From: Aurifilum marmelostoma
Taxonomy: Eukaryota > Ascomycota > Sordariomycetes > Diaporthales > Cryphonectriaceae
Assembly: GCA_027559495.1 (NCBI GenBank)
Contig: JAMXSV010000028.1
Coordinates: 496,001 to 560,000, forward strand
Length of the DNA stretch: 64,000 nt
Reading direction: 5' to 3'
The translations under genes and the position numbers were made by a program. Under the pieces are notes generated by a model, which saw nothing but the letters and a program-made list of their open reading frames with translations, was not told the origin of the DNA and did not search any database. Of this stretch, positions 34,262-46,100 are shown one piece after another (position 1 is the first letter of the stretch; each line of letters opens with the position of its first letter).

Positions 34262-35231
34262 GACTGCAAAGAGATGCGCCCAGAAGATTGAGCAGAGACC
34301 TGGCCTGTGTGTGCGTGGAGAAGAGTCGACGTTGCCTGGAGATATCTCGCCGTGGGAGTGAGTGAACTGGTTGGTACCGGTAGCGGTCCTCCTCCCCCCA
34401 AAGCTGGCCTGAAGTCCCTCATGTCTGCTGCAGGAGCTGGGCTTATCGATAAGCAACAGTCCGCAGAGCAGGGGAGCCCCACATGGCCCGAACTCACCCA
34501 TAAAAACTTGGCGGCTCGTAGCGAAATTTTTACTCTTTCTTCTTTTTTCTTTTCTTCACAAAAATATTGAACAACGCAAATAATCACATTCTCGAAAACA
34601 CAAAATTCGTCACGAGGTGCGTCCTTTGGATGCGCCCAGGACTGCTGAAGTTTTTCGGACAGAATGGAGATCAGACATCCAGCGGACAATCTTGGGTGCG
34701 GCGCTTCCCTCGCCTTCGAGGTATGGGATGGGTCGCAATGATTGAACGTACATCTATTTGTGCATATGACGGGCGTATTTTTCAAGGGGAGCATGGGCAT
34801 GAAAGGGCCGATCTCTGGCTCTTTCTCCGGGCAGACATGTTCTGTGGCGCTGTGCCGACCACCAGCAGCAAGGTGACCGTGTTCGTAGGTGTGTGTATCG
34901 AATGGTCTTGGGTCTGCCACGTGCTGTTCCCAAGGTGTTGTTGGTCCGTCCAGAAGGATCACCGAGCCAGCCCAGAACACGTCGAATCAAATGCTGAGGT
35001 TTTTTAGCGTGCTGAGTAGCAGTGTGCGAGGGATATGTGAGCTGAGCGAACCAACCCAAAAGTACACACATGGATTCACATCGTTGTTGCCCGGGCTAGG
35101 TCGAGATGGGCAATGGGCATTACTCAGTGCCCATATGGAAGTGTTCAATTCTCGTGTAATGGCTCTCTCGTACTTGCTCAGTCATTCCTGCATCCTATTG
35201 TCACCTCAGGACCGTCCCATGTCCCGTCACC
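34262..35231. other. Divergent promoter region
   Basis: It lies between the CCDC90-like gene (-) and the metallo-beta-lactamase-fold gene (+). T-rich and A-rich stretches occur near 34525-34575. Open frames here overlap promoter DNA and have no family resemblance. Confidence 0.5.
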
Positions 35232-36287
35232 ATGTCGTCTGCCAGAGCCAGCAGCCTCGAGCAGTACCTAGCCGACACAAGAGGGCCTCTCCGACCCGTC
35301 TTGACCTCGCTGAATGGCGACCAGTCATGGCTCTTATCTCTTCCCCGGCCATCCACACCTGGGAGGATAGATCAATCCAGGAGGAAATACTACCACGTTG
35401 TAATGGACCCATGGCTCAAGGGCAGTACTAGTGTTCTGTCGACATGGTTCCTCGGCCTCGAACGGCTGACTTCGGCCGCTGCGACGGATGGCGCAGGCGT
35501 GGACGGCCTCGCACGGCAGATCGAGGATGCTGCTGCGAGCCCCGAGGTTGCAGACATCCCCAATGACGCGGTCATCGTCGATGCGATATTCGTACACTTC
35601 CACTACCTCGACCACATGCACCAGCCCAGCCTCATCACGTTCGACCCAGACATTCCCGTCTTCGCTACGCCCGAGGCGGCCACGACGATCCGCAGCTGGG
35701 CTCACTTCAAGAACATCACCACCATGCAAGACTTCGATCCCGCCAGCGAGGACGAAAAAGGGTGGCAGGCTCTGCACCCCGGCGGCCTGCTCCCGGACTG
35801 GCTGAGCGTGTTCAGGCTCAAGGGCCACGCCGTACTCAATTTCGCCACGGCTATCGTCTGGTCCCACGAGGGCGATGACGGGCACACCAAGCACGAGCTG
35901 CTGCTGAACTCGCCCCACGGCATCAAAACTGACTTACCAAACGTGCGCGCTCTGCTGGGCGCCGCAGATGACGGTGCGTCACCACCAACCAGGGCAGCGA
36001 GCCCGCCGCTCACGGTTCTAGCCATGCTGGCGGCTCTCAAGGATAGTTTCACGCTGGGGATGGCGACGACGCTGGGGCTGGATGGGAGTCTGGCCCTCGA
36101 GAAGCTTGCCAGGCCCAGGTATTGGGTCCGCTCGCACGATATGTTGTTGAAGTATATGGGCTTTGTCATGCGCTTGACGGGGACGTATGATGTCGCGAGG
36201 TCGGTGGACGAGGGCTCGAGGGAGGGAGAGAGCAGACGGCCGAATGTGGTGGACATTGCCAACGGCGCCAATATCGTCCTCGCATAG
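35232..36287 (+). CDS. Metallo-beta-lactamase-fold protein
   Basis: A single-exon 351-aa protein with features of the fungal metallo-hydrolase/UlaG-like group. The metal-binding motif HxHxxDH is seen as HFHYLDH (residues about 121-127), following a hydrophobic strand NDAVIVDAIFV and preceding SLITFDPDIPVFATPEAA, a layout typical of the fold, where cells check a hydrolytic site against a following TPEA loop. Further on are HAVLNFATAIVWSHEG and HELLLNSPHGI, which may carry additional ligands. There is no signal peptide or membrane segment. The reaction cannot be inferred. The start is the first ATG (MSSARASSLEQYL); no intron is needed. Not a beta-lactam resistance gene as far as sequence shows; the fold is widespread. 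Confidence 0.78.
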   Translation: MSSARASSLEQYLADTRGPLRPVLTSLNGDQSWLLSLPRPSTPGRIDQSRRKYYHVVMDPWLKGSTSVLSTWFLGLERLTSAAATDGAGVDGLARQIEDAAASPEVADIPNDAVIVDAIFVHFHYLDHMHQPSLITFDPDIPVFATPEAATTIRSWAHFKNITTMQDFDPASEDEKGWQALHPGGLLPDWLSVFRLKGHAVLNFATAIVWSHEGDDGHTKHELLLNSPHGIKTDLPNVRALLGAADDGASPPTRAASPPLTVLAMLAALKDSFTLGMATTLGLDGSLALEKLARPRYWVRSHDMLLKYMGFVMRLTGTYDVARSVDEGSREGESRRPNVVDIANGANIVLA

Positions 36288-36763
36288 CCTGTATATGTGT
36301 CTCCGTTATTTCCTGACGGTCTTGGGTCTTATGAGGAAAGGTAAAGGCCTTGTACTGTAAGTCGATTTGGTGTCCATGTATATAAGGGGTCATGGTGGAG
36401 TACACACCAATAGTCAATGGGACATTACAGTACAATCAGCAGCAGTACAGTGGCTCAAGCCTATCGGGTGCAGTACACAGAGGAGCCCATAGCAGTAGAG
36501 ACGGTCACAATAGGGGTCTGTCTGGGGGGCCTGCCAGCCTGCTTAGCACTAACTAGTTAGTGGGGAGGGCAGGGAGCTGACTTACAGGGGTCGGTCACGA
36601 TGCCGACTGCCTGAACCACCGTTCATGTTGTTATAGGGACGCTATTGCGGGTACTGCGGCTACTACGGCTGCTTTCTTTGCCCAGCACGTACTGTCACTA
36701 TTTCTTGGCCTTATCCCGACATGATGACCATTGCCGAGTTTTCAAGACGCCATTCAAGCAGAA
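36288..36763. other. Tandem intergenic gap
   Basis: It lies between two plus-strand genes and serves as 3' UTR and then promoter for the TDT transporter. No separate element is recognised. Confidence 0.5.
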
Positions 36764-38329
36764 ATGGACGGCGCCAAAAAATTCGAGAGGATGGTCTCGA
36801 GTGAAGGTACTGGCCGGGCCAACATGGAGCGCGACGAGGAAGAACTTGAGCGAATGGCCTCCAACAACCCTGCCATGACGTCGCCTCTGAGCTCGGCCAT
36901 CTCGAGATATAGTCATAACTCTGGCACATGCTACAAGAGAGACCAAGACCAGCGACCAGGCACAATATCTTCCCGTTCGTACCTCCAAGACACGGCCGGC
37001 TGCTGCGGCAATACCACAAGCGATCGAACCGTCCACAGCCATGATTCGGATGGGCATATGGACGTCTCCAACCCAGCAGGCAATGCTGAAGTCTTCGATA
37101 GGAGTTCAGACTCGGAGACAAGTCAGTTTATATCCAAGTATGAGCAGGGTTGGCGGCGTGTTGTCAGGAACTTCTCTCCCTCCTGGTTCAGTGCGACCAT
37201 GGGCACGGGTGTTGTCTCCCTGCTCCTGATCACGATTCCCTTCCAAGCCACCTGGTTATATTGGCTATCGGTGATATTCTTCGTGCTGAACGCCATCATT
37301 TTCACCACCGCTCTTGTCATCTCCATCCTCCGATACACCCTCTACCCCAAGATATGGACCGTGATGATCCGCGATCCGACCAACTCCCTCTTCCTGGGTA
37401 CCATCCCCATGGGCTTCGCCACTCTAATAGAGAGCTGGTTATTACTCTGCTGCCCATACTGGGGTCACTGGTCCGTGATCCTGGCCTGGGTCGCCTGGAT
37501 GATCGACAGCGTCGCCGCTTTTGTCGTAACCGTCAGCCTCATGGTTCTGCTCATGTCCGAGAGCCACCAGAACCAGCTTGACCGCATCACAGCCGCCCAG
37601 CTGCTACCCATCGCGGCGACCATCGTGGCCTCCGGAGCAGGCGCCAAGGTTGCCGGGCTGCTGCTGAGCATCGGCCTGCCGGACCACGCGGTGGGCACGC
37701 TGCTCACCAGCTACGTCATGTGGGGGATGGCGACGCCCTTCGCCATGGCCGTGCTGGTCATGTACTACCAGCGCCTGGCCCTGCACAAGCTGCCTCCGCG
37801 CGAGATCATCGTGAGCAGCTTCCTGCCCCTGGGCCCGCTGGGGATGGGCGGCTACGCCATCTTCTACCAGGGCAAGGTGGCGCGCGAGCTGCTGCCGCGG
37901 GTCGAGGTGCTCGCGCACGTCCCTGCCGCCGGCGACATGCTGTACGTGATCGGCCTGCTGGTGGCACTGGTCATGTGGGGGTTCGGGATCGTGTGGATGC
38001 TGTTCGCGCTGGCCGCCATCTGGTCTGCGAGGCCGTTCCCGTTCAACATGGGCTGGTGGGGGTTCACGTTCCCCCTGGGCGTCTTCTCGATCAGCACCAT
38101 CGCCTTTGGGACAGAGCTGCCCAGCATGTTCTTCCAGGTCCTGGGCACAATTTTCAGTGTGGCTGTCATCTTGCTGTGGTGTGTTGTAGCCATCGGTACG
38201 GCGAGGGGGGGCGTGGAATGGGAAGCTCTTCTATGCGCCTTGCCTGAAGAACCTGCCACAGGCTCAACAGGAGGGCAAAGTGCCGCGATTCCAGCAGAGG
38301 GAGAAGCTGGCAGCAGAAAGAGATGGTGA
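36764..38329 (+). CDS. TDT-family transporter (Ssu1 sulfite efflux / Mae1 malate type)
   Basis: A plasma-membrane exporter of the tellurite-resistance/dicarboxylate (voltage-dependent anion channel, SLAC1-related) family; fungal members export sulfite (Ssu1) or carry malate (Mae1). Translation from the ATG at 36764 gives 521 aa with no intron; upstream ATGs at 36721 and 36724 are out of frame. An unusually long hydrophilic N-terminus (about 120 residues) precedes the family opening RNFSPSWFSATMGTGVVSLLL. Then come PFQATWLYWLSVIFFVLN, DPTNSLFLGTIPMGFATLI, ITAAQLLPIAATIVASGAGA, FNMGWWGFTFPLGVF and FGTELPSMFF, all typical, for about ten TM segments. The Ssu1-type sulfite pump is my preferred reading because of the PIAATIVASGAG and GWWGFTFPLGVF blocks, but malate is not excluded. 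Confidence 0.9.
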   Translation: MDGAKKFERMVSSEGTGRANMERDEEELERMASNNPAMTSPLSSAISRYSHNSGTCYKRDQDQRPGTISSRSYLQDTAGCCGNTTSDRTVHSHDSDGHMDVSNPAGNAEVFDRSSDSETSQFISKYEQGWRRVVRNFSPSWFSATMGTGVVSLLLITIPFQATWLYWLSVIFFVLNAIIFTTALVISILRYTLYPKIWTVMIRDPTNSLFLGTIPMGFATLIESWLLLCCPYWGHWSVILAWVAWMIDSVAAFVVTVSLMVLLMSESHQNQLDRITAAQLLPIAATIVASGAGAKVAGLLLSIGLPDHAVGTLLTSYVMWGMATPFAMAVLVMYYQRLALHKLPPREIIVSSFLPLGPLGMGGYAIFYQGKVARELLPRVEVLAHVPAAGDMLYVIGLLVALVMWGFGIVWMLFALAAIWSARPFPFNMGWWGFTFPLGVFSISTIAFGTELPSMFFQVLGTIFSVAVILLWCVVAIGTARGGVEWEALLCALPEEPATGSTGGQSAAIPAEGEAGSRKRW

Positions 38330-39389
38330 TATTAAGGGTGTGGTAAAGCGTGTACTGTCTAGATGAATATAGTCTGCATGTCAATCACAATAGATGTCTA
38401 TATGTCAGGTCTAAATAAGAAAGAAACTTGTGGGTAGTATTGATCGTCCTAATAGTGAAGTAGAATAGAATTATTTGTGTATGGTTGTTGATTGCTTGTG
38501 ACCAAGTCTCAGACGATGAGGCTTCAGCCGTCAATTATGAGCCTTGTTGGATGATAATAGAAACAGACTCTACCAAGATTAGCTTTGCCAGACACCAAGA
38601 GCCCGGTTCAGCTCTGCACATACATACTTTACATAGGGCTGCTGCGTGACATTTTTTGGGTTGCAGTGAGTCTCAGGGGCACTAGAGAAGTACTATGGCA
38701 GATGAAGGTTATTCTTAGGCCTTATAAACTGCCAACTTCCACTGATAAACAGGGGTGCTATAGCTTTATGTAAGCGCTCCTGAGCCATTCTCCCTTTGGC
38801 TTAGCGTACTGCTGATGCCCTGAGCCTTGAGCGGCAGGCAGGGGTTTATAGCTCATGGCCTGTGCGTTGGTAGCTGCGTCAGGGAGGTTCCAGTCTGTTG
38901 TGGTAATAGGTAACAGGTAGCCAGAAGTTCATCGTCGCACCTCAAGCTGGTCTGCTACGCCTTAGCCACCCACCTAATTCATCACACCTTTTATCTCTTC
39001 ACAAGCACTGGTGTCCCTCTTTTCGTCCCTAATTCCTCGAGGAAGGCTCAGCTGTGGTCAGGACTGATTGATACTTGATTCTCTTTCTTTCACCGCAGTT
39101 GTTGCATTTCTCTCTTGATCCCCACAGCCCCTTTCCTACCATTGCGCCCAACCCTGGCAGCAAGCTGCTCAGACACCACACACACACACACCAGCAAGAC
39201 ACCTCCTCACGCCGCCACTCTTTCCCTTGTCCCTCCTGATACTTCTTTGACGACGTCAACCTGTTGTCATCTCCTTTCCCTCCTGCAGCAGTCTGCTCCG
39301 ACGTCCCACTGCTACCATCGCCGTCTGCGACCCTCGCCTGACCTGGTCCTGGACACCGTTTCGCTCCGCGCGAGCTGGCGCATGTCAAC
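38330..39389. other. Clathrin heavy chain promoter and leader
   Basis: The right half is CT-rich with a CA repeat near 39175-39192, consistent with a long 5' leader of a constitutively expressed gene. No gene is recognised on either strand. Confidence 0.55.
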
Positions 39390-42300
39390 ATGGCGCCTCT
39401 ACCCATCAAGTTCACAGAGGTGCTGCAGCTCAACAGCGTAGGCGTCGATACCGCTGCTATCGGCTTCAACTCCTGTGTACGTTCTGCCCAGACACCATCC
39501 CCTTCCCTGGAGCTTTCAATGAAGCTTTCCATGCGCTGACCTGCCCGTCTCTTGTTATCTAGACCCTCGAGTCAGATCACTACATCTGCATACGCGAGAA
39601 GAAGAACGAAGCAGCATCACCTGAAGTCGTTATCATCGATCTCAAGAATGGCAACAATGTCACTCGGCGCCCCATCAAGGCCGACAGTGCTATCATGCAC
39701 TGGCACCTCAACATTATCGCCCTCAAGGCCCAGTCGAGAACGGTGCAGATATTCGACCTGGACAACAAGAAGAAGCTCAAGTCTGCGACCATGAACGAGG
39801 ATGTCGTCTTCTGGAAGTGGATCAGCGAGTCCTCTCTCGGCCTTGTCACAGATGCTGCAATCTACCACTGGGACGTCTTTGACGAGAACCAACAAACTCC
39901 TGTGAAGATCACGGACCGACATGCCAACCTGAACGTAAGTATACACAAGCGGCAAGGAAGGGGCCAAAGAGAGGCAGTGCGCATACTGACAGACTTGTAG
40001 TCGTGTCAGATCATCAACTACCGCGTTAACAGCGACGGCAAGTGGATGGTCGTCGTGGGTATCAAGCAGGATCAGGGCCGCGTCGTGGGCCAGATGCAGC
40101 TCTACTCCAAGGACCGCGGCATCAGCCAGGCGATCGAGGGCCATGCTGCTTCGTTCGGCACCCTGCGCCTGGACGGCGCCCCCCAAGATACCAAGCTCTT
40201 CACCTTCTCCGTACGAACGGCCAGCGGTGCGAAGCTCCACATCGTAGAGGTCGACCATGCCGAGACGAACCCCGTCTTCCCCAAGAAGGCTGTTGATGTC
40301 TTCTTCCCGCCAGAAGCCGTCAACGACTTCCCCGTCGCGATGCAGGTCTCCCAGAAGTACGGCGTCATATATCTTGTTACCAAGTACGGTTTCATTCACC
40401 TGTACGATCTCGAGACTGGCCAGTGCATCTTCATGAACCGCATCTCGAGCGAGACCATCTTCACCTCCTGTGCGGACAATGACTCGACCGGTATCGTGGG
40501 TATCAACCGCAAGGGCCAGGTTCTGTTCGTCTCTGTTGATGACAACACTGTCATCCAGTACCTACTGCAGAACCCCGCGAACACGGAGATGGCTATAAAG
40601 ATGGCTTCTCGGGCTGGTCTCCCCGGTGCAGACAACCTATACGCCCAGCAGTTTGATCAGCTCTTCAACTCTGGAGATTATGTAGCTGCTGCCAAGGTTG
40701 CTGCCGGCTCGCCGCGTGGTTTCCTTCGTACTCCTGCCACTATCGAGAAGTTCAAGCGTCTTCCGGCTCAGCCTGGTCAGATGTCCTTCATCCTGCAGTA
40801 CTTCGGTATGCTGCTGGACAAGGGCGTCCTGAACCAGCACGAGACCCTCGAGCTTGCCCAACCGGTTCTCGCACAGAATAGGAATAACTTGTTGGAGAAG
40901 TGGCTGAAGGAGGGTAAGCTCGACTGCTCTGAGCAGCTTGGTGACCTCGTCCGACCTCACGACATCAACATGGCGCTCAGCATCTACTTGAAGGCCAACA
41001 TTCCCCACAAGGTTGTCGCTGGTCTTGCCGAGACCGGCCAGTTCGAGAAGATCCTGCCCTACGTTCAGCAGACCGGCTACTCGCCAGACTGGGTCGGCCT
41101 GCTGCAGCATATCATCCGCAGCAACCCCGAGAAGGGTGCAGAATTCGCCACTGCTCTCGTCAACCAGCCTCAAGGGTCTCTGGTTGATATCGAGCGTGTC
41201 GTTGACGTGTTCCAGTCCCAGGGAATGGTCCAACAAGCCACCGCCTTCTTGCTTGATGCCCTCAAGGACAACAACCCCGAGCACGGCCACCTCCAGACCC
41301 GTCTTCTGGAGATGAACCTGATGCATGCTCCTCAGGTCGCGGACGCTATTCTGGGCAACGAGATGTTCTCACACTTCGACAAGACGCGGATCGCAACACT
41401 TTGCGAGCAGGCTGGCCTGATGCAGAAGGCTCTGGAGCTCTACGAGGACCCTGCTGCAGTCAAGCGAGTTGTTGTCAACATCTCCAGCACTCCGAACTTC
41501 AACCCCGACTGGCTGGTCAACTTCTTCGGCAAGCTATCCGTCGAGCAGTCCATCGACTGCCTGGACGCCATGCTGAAGCACAACATCCGTCAGAACCTGC
41601 AGTCCGTCATTCAGGTCGCCACCAAGTACTCTGATCTTCTTGGTCCCGAGCGCCTGATCGACCTCTTCGAGAAGTACAAGACCGCCGAGGGCCTCTTCTA
41701 CTACCTGGGAAGCATTGTCAACCTCTCGGAGAGCCCTGATGTCCACTTCAAGTACATCGAGGCTGCGACAAAGATGGGTCAGTTTAACGAGGTTGAGCGT
41801 ATCTGCCGCGACAGCAATTACTACAACCCAGAGAAGGTCAAGAACTTCCTGAAGGAGGCCCGCCTCTCGGAGCAGCTGCCGCTTATAATAGTCTGCGACA
41901 GACACAACTTTGTTCACGACCTCATACTGTATCTGTACCAGAACCAGCAGTTCCAGTCGATTGAGACATACGTCCAGCGCGTTAACCCAGCGCGGGCTCC
42001 TGCTGTCATTGGCGGTCTCCTCGATGTCGACTGCGATGAGAGCATCATCAAGAACCTGCTCTCGACCATCAACGCTGCCTCAGTTCCGATTGATGAGCTT
42101 GTCTCCGAGGTGGAGTCGCGCAACCGCCTCAAGCTTCTGCTGCCCTTCCTGGAGGCCACTCTTGCCTCCGGCAACCAACAGCAGGCTGTGTACAACGCAC
42201 TCGCCAAGATCTACATCGACTCGAACAACAACCCGGAGAAGTTCCTCAAGGAGAACGACCAATACGACACTCTGGTGGTCGGCAAGTACTGCGAGAAACG

Positions 42301-44670
42301 GGATCCTAACCTTGCCTATATCGCGTACAGCAAAGGCCAGAATGACCTCGAGTTGGTCAACATCACCAACGAGAATGCCATGTATCGGGCTCAGGCACGT
42401 TATCTGCTTGAGCGAGCCGATGAAGAGCTCTGGACATTTGTTCTCAGCGAGAACAACCTTCACCGCCGGTCTGTCATCGACCAGGTCATCTCCACGGCTG
42501 TGCCCGAGTCGACCGATCCGGCCAAGGTCTCCCAGGCAGTTGCTTGCTTCCTGAAGGCTGACCTGCCCGGCGAGCTGATCGAGCTTCTCGAGAAGATCGT
42601 CCTGGAGCCTAGTCCGTTCAGCGACAACCAGAACCTGCAGAACCTCCTTATGTTCACTGCTGCGAAGGCGGACAAGGCCCGTGTGATGGACTACGTACAC
42701 CGCCTGGATGCCTTCGACGCAGAAGAGATTTCTAGCTCCTGCATCAACGTCGGATTGTATGAGGAAGCTTTTGAGATCTTCAAGAAGATCGGCGACAAGG
42801 CTGGTGCTGTCAATGTCCTTGTCGAGCATGTCGTTAGCATCGATCGTGCTCAGGCATACGCCGAGGACGTCGACCTACCTGAGGTCTGGTCCAAGGTGGC
42901 CAAGGCCCAGCTTGATGGCCTGCGTGTCAGCGACGCAATCGAGTCCTATATCAAGGCTGATGATCCCAGGAACTACACCGAGGTCATCGAGATCGCAACT
43001 CATGCTGGCAAGAACGAAGAGCTTGTCCAGTATCTCCGCATGGCCCGCAAGACTCTGCGCGAGCCCGAGATCGATACTGCCCTTGCCTTCTGCTATGCCC
43101 GCCTGGAGCAGCTTGGCGAGCTTGAGGACTTCCTGCGCGGCACCAATGTCGCAAACATTGAAGAGTCTGGTGACAAGGCCTACGAGGAGGGATTCTACGA
43201 GGCTGCCAAGATCTTCTTTTCCAGCATCTCCAATTGGGCCAAGCTCGCCACTACTCTGGTTCACCTCGAGGACTACCAGGCTGCTGTTGAGTGCGCTCGC
43301 AAGGCAAACAACATCCGGGTATGGAAGCAAGTTCACGGTGCCTGCGTGGAGAAGAAGGAGTTCCGTCTAGCTCAAATTTGCGGTCTGAACCTCATCGTCG
43401 ATGCCGAGGAGCTGCAAGCTCTCGTGAAGCAGTATGAGTACAGTGGCTACTTTGACGAGCTCATCAACCTCTTGGAGCAGGGTCTTGGCCTCGAGCGTGC
43501 GCACATGGGCATGTTCACCGAGCTTGGAATTGCCTTGTCCAGGTACCACCCTGAGCGGCTGATGGAGCACCTCAAGCTGTTCTGGAGCCGAATGAACATG
43601 CCAAAGATGATCCGTGCCTGTGAGGAGGCCAACTTGTGGCCAGAGCTTGTTTTCTGCTACTATCACTACGATGAGTTTGACAATGCTGCTCTTGCTGTCA
43701 TGGAGCGGCCAGAGAACTCCTGGGAGCACCAGCAGTTCAAGGAGATGGTGGTCAAGGTTGCCAACCTTGAGATCTACTACAAGGCCATCAACTTCTATCT
43801 GGAACAGCACCCATCTCTCTTGACCGACCTCCTGCAGGTTCTCACTCCTCGCATCGATGTGAACCGGGTTGTCCGCTTGTTCCAGAAGTCTGACAACCTG
43901 CCATTGATCAAGCCCTTCCTGTTGAACGTCCAGACTCAAAACAAGCGCACGGTCAATGACGCCATCAACGATCTGTTGATCGAGGAGGAGGACTACAAGA
44001 CCTTGCGTGACTCAGTGGAAAACTATGACAACTATGACGCTGTGGATCTTGCGTCACGCCTGGAGAAGCACGAGTTGGTCTTCTTCCGCCAAATTGCAGC
44101 CAACATCTATCGCAAGAACAAGCGTTGGGAGAAGTCGATCGCTCTGTCCAAGCAGGACAAGCTCTGGAAGGATGCCATCGAGACTTCCGCCATGTCAACC
44201 AAGTCCGAGGTTGTGGAGGATCTGCTTCGCTACGTAAGTTACCCCTTCAATCATCTAAGATCCCTTCTTCCCTCCCCCCCCCCCTTGGATCAATGCTAAC
44301 AGTCTCATAGTTTGTCGATGTTGGCAATCGCGAATGCTACGTCGGCATGCTGTATGCCTGCTACGACCTTATTCGTCCTGACACGGTTCTTGAGCTCTCG
44401 TGGCGCAACGGCCTGCATGACTTCACCATGCCGTACATGATCAACATGCTCTCGCAGCAGACCAAGGAACTGGCTCAGCTGAAGATTGACAACGAGGCCC
44501 GCAAGGCAAAGGAGAAGGAGCAGGAGAAAGTCGAAGACAATACCCCCATCCTGGGTAACCGACTCATGATCACCGCTGGTCCTGGAGGTAACACTGGCCG
44601 TGCCTCTCCCGCGGCGTTCGGCGCACCGAATGGCTTTGCTCCCCAGCCAACCGGATTCTCAGGATTCTAG
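39390..44670 (+). CDS. chc1: Clathrin heavy chain
   Basis: It forms the triskelion legs of the clathrin coat in endocytosis and Golgi-endosome traffic. Exons 39390-39476, 39563-39934, 40001-44233 and 44311-44670 keep frame and give 1683 aa, the normal length. The N-terminal seven-bladed propeller begins MAPLPIKFTEVLQLNSVGV and includes HANLNSCQIINYRVNSDGKWM across the second intron. The linker and leg are made of repeated CHCR alpha-zigzags (e.g. AILGNEMFSHFDKTRIATLCEQAGLMQKALELY). The C-terminal trimerisation region reads RNGLHDFTMPYMINMLSQQTKEL, and the protein ends in a Gly/Pro/Ala/Phe tail (QPTGFSGF). Codon choice is strongly biased to C-ending codons, as in highly expressed fungal genes. 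Nothing is broken. Confidence 0.98.
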
Positions 44671-46100
44671 GCGCAACCTGCGGTCGTCAACCCGCAACCT
44701 GGATCTCGACGATCGTCCAGTCCAATGAGTGCAGCTTGCGCGCCTCCTTCGGAGCCCGTGGCTCTCCCGAAGTCGGCCGACCCCACCAAGCGACTCAATG
44801 CTTCAGCTACAGTCTTTCAGCCCGCTTCACGACGCATCAACGAGAAGGGTTTTGATGCTGAGGCTCCCACCTTTGTGCCACGGTGACTTCCGATTGCGGA
44901 AACATCTAGGCGTATTTATCGAGCTGCTGTTCTAGGGTGGTCATCACGAGGAGTCAGTAGCCAGTAGTGCAGCTCCGGCTATGCTCATTAGGTATGGGCT
45001 TCTGCGCGCCGACTGGAATCAAGAGACCATTCCCATGCAGATTATCCTCTTCTTTTTCTTCGAGTGGCTGGTGCGGTTGATTGGGCACATGGGCGGTAAC
45101 CATTTTCGGGGTGAACGAATTGAACGACGGATATCGGCGGTCAAAAGCTTGTTCATGAAGATTACTGTATCATAGGTAGTACATTATGAAAGTTCCCTTT
45201 TTCTATCATGTGATGTTGCATCCCGAGGAGGGTCTGCTGGCGCATTGGAGAATGTGATATGTATAACGATGGAACTTGAGCCTTCTGGCCACGCGGGTAG
45301 TGACACTGCATTCCCTACTATTATTTCACAAACACACTGTTGGAGACACGTCTGCTCTCAGGGTACCTTAAGCCCGAAATTTCATCTCATGGGTGCTGAC
45401 GCTACACGATGAAATGTTTGCTGCACTTTAGCCGCCCAGTAGGACTGCAGTCTATAGGGTAGGACAAACAAAAGGTCCCTAAAGCAAAGGTAGATTGATC
45501 AAGCCTGAATTAATTATAATGGATACATGATGTGTTGCCCCTAGTGGTTCTTTGGATAGCTATTTATGCTTGTGTTCCCACCTCAGGCCATCCGAGCCTT
45601 TGCTCTCCGACTGTCTATCTAGGCCTTCAATGTCAAGGAGTGTATTTCTATTTCTATTCGCTTGATTGGCGCTGTAATCTCTCAAAGGAATGGTCTCGAA
45701 CGAAGAATTGTCTGCACGTGGCAGAAATAAATAAGAGGATGGCTGTCTAGCCCATTGTTGACGGGCGAAAGGAACGGTCTGAAACTGGCCTCGTCCACTC
45801 GCCTCCCTTTCTTTATGGTCGGTCGATGGAAGTCTTGGACCGATTTACGCTGGAAGAGTCTGTCGTAGACGCATCAAGTCCAGCCATTGTAGTCCTTCCG
45901 GCTCGACCATGGACCAAGGTCCACAGCTGCTCGGATGAACGGCGAGCAAGTACCCATGCGTTAAAGTGAAGGGTTAAACCCAAACTCATGTCAGCGCGAG
46001 CGCCTCTTTACCTCCGCTATGCTACAACGCGTGCAGGCTTAGGGTCAGGCTCCGGCATCGAGGTCGTCAGGCTTATGCGCATAGGATCTCTCCCTGGTGC
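44671..46100. other. Convergent intergenic gap
   Basis: It holds the 3' UTR of clathrin heavy chain (+) and of the giant WSC gene (-). I looked here on the minus strand for a hydrophobic GPI-anchor exon for the WSC protein and found none. No gene or RNA is recognised. Confidence 0.5.

Noticed and set aside
35232..36287. Antibiotic-resistance beta-lactamase
   Set aside because: Only the HxHxxDH-type motif of the broad metallo-beta-lactamase fold is present; fungi carry many such proteins with other roles, and no signal peptide is seen.
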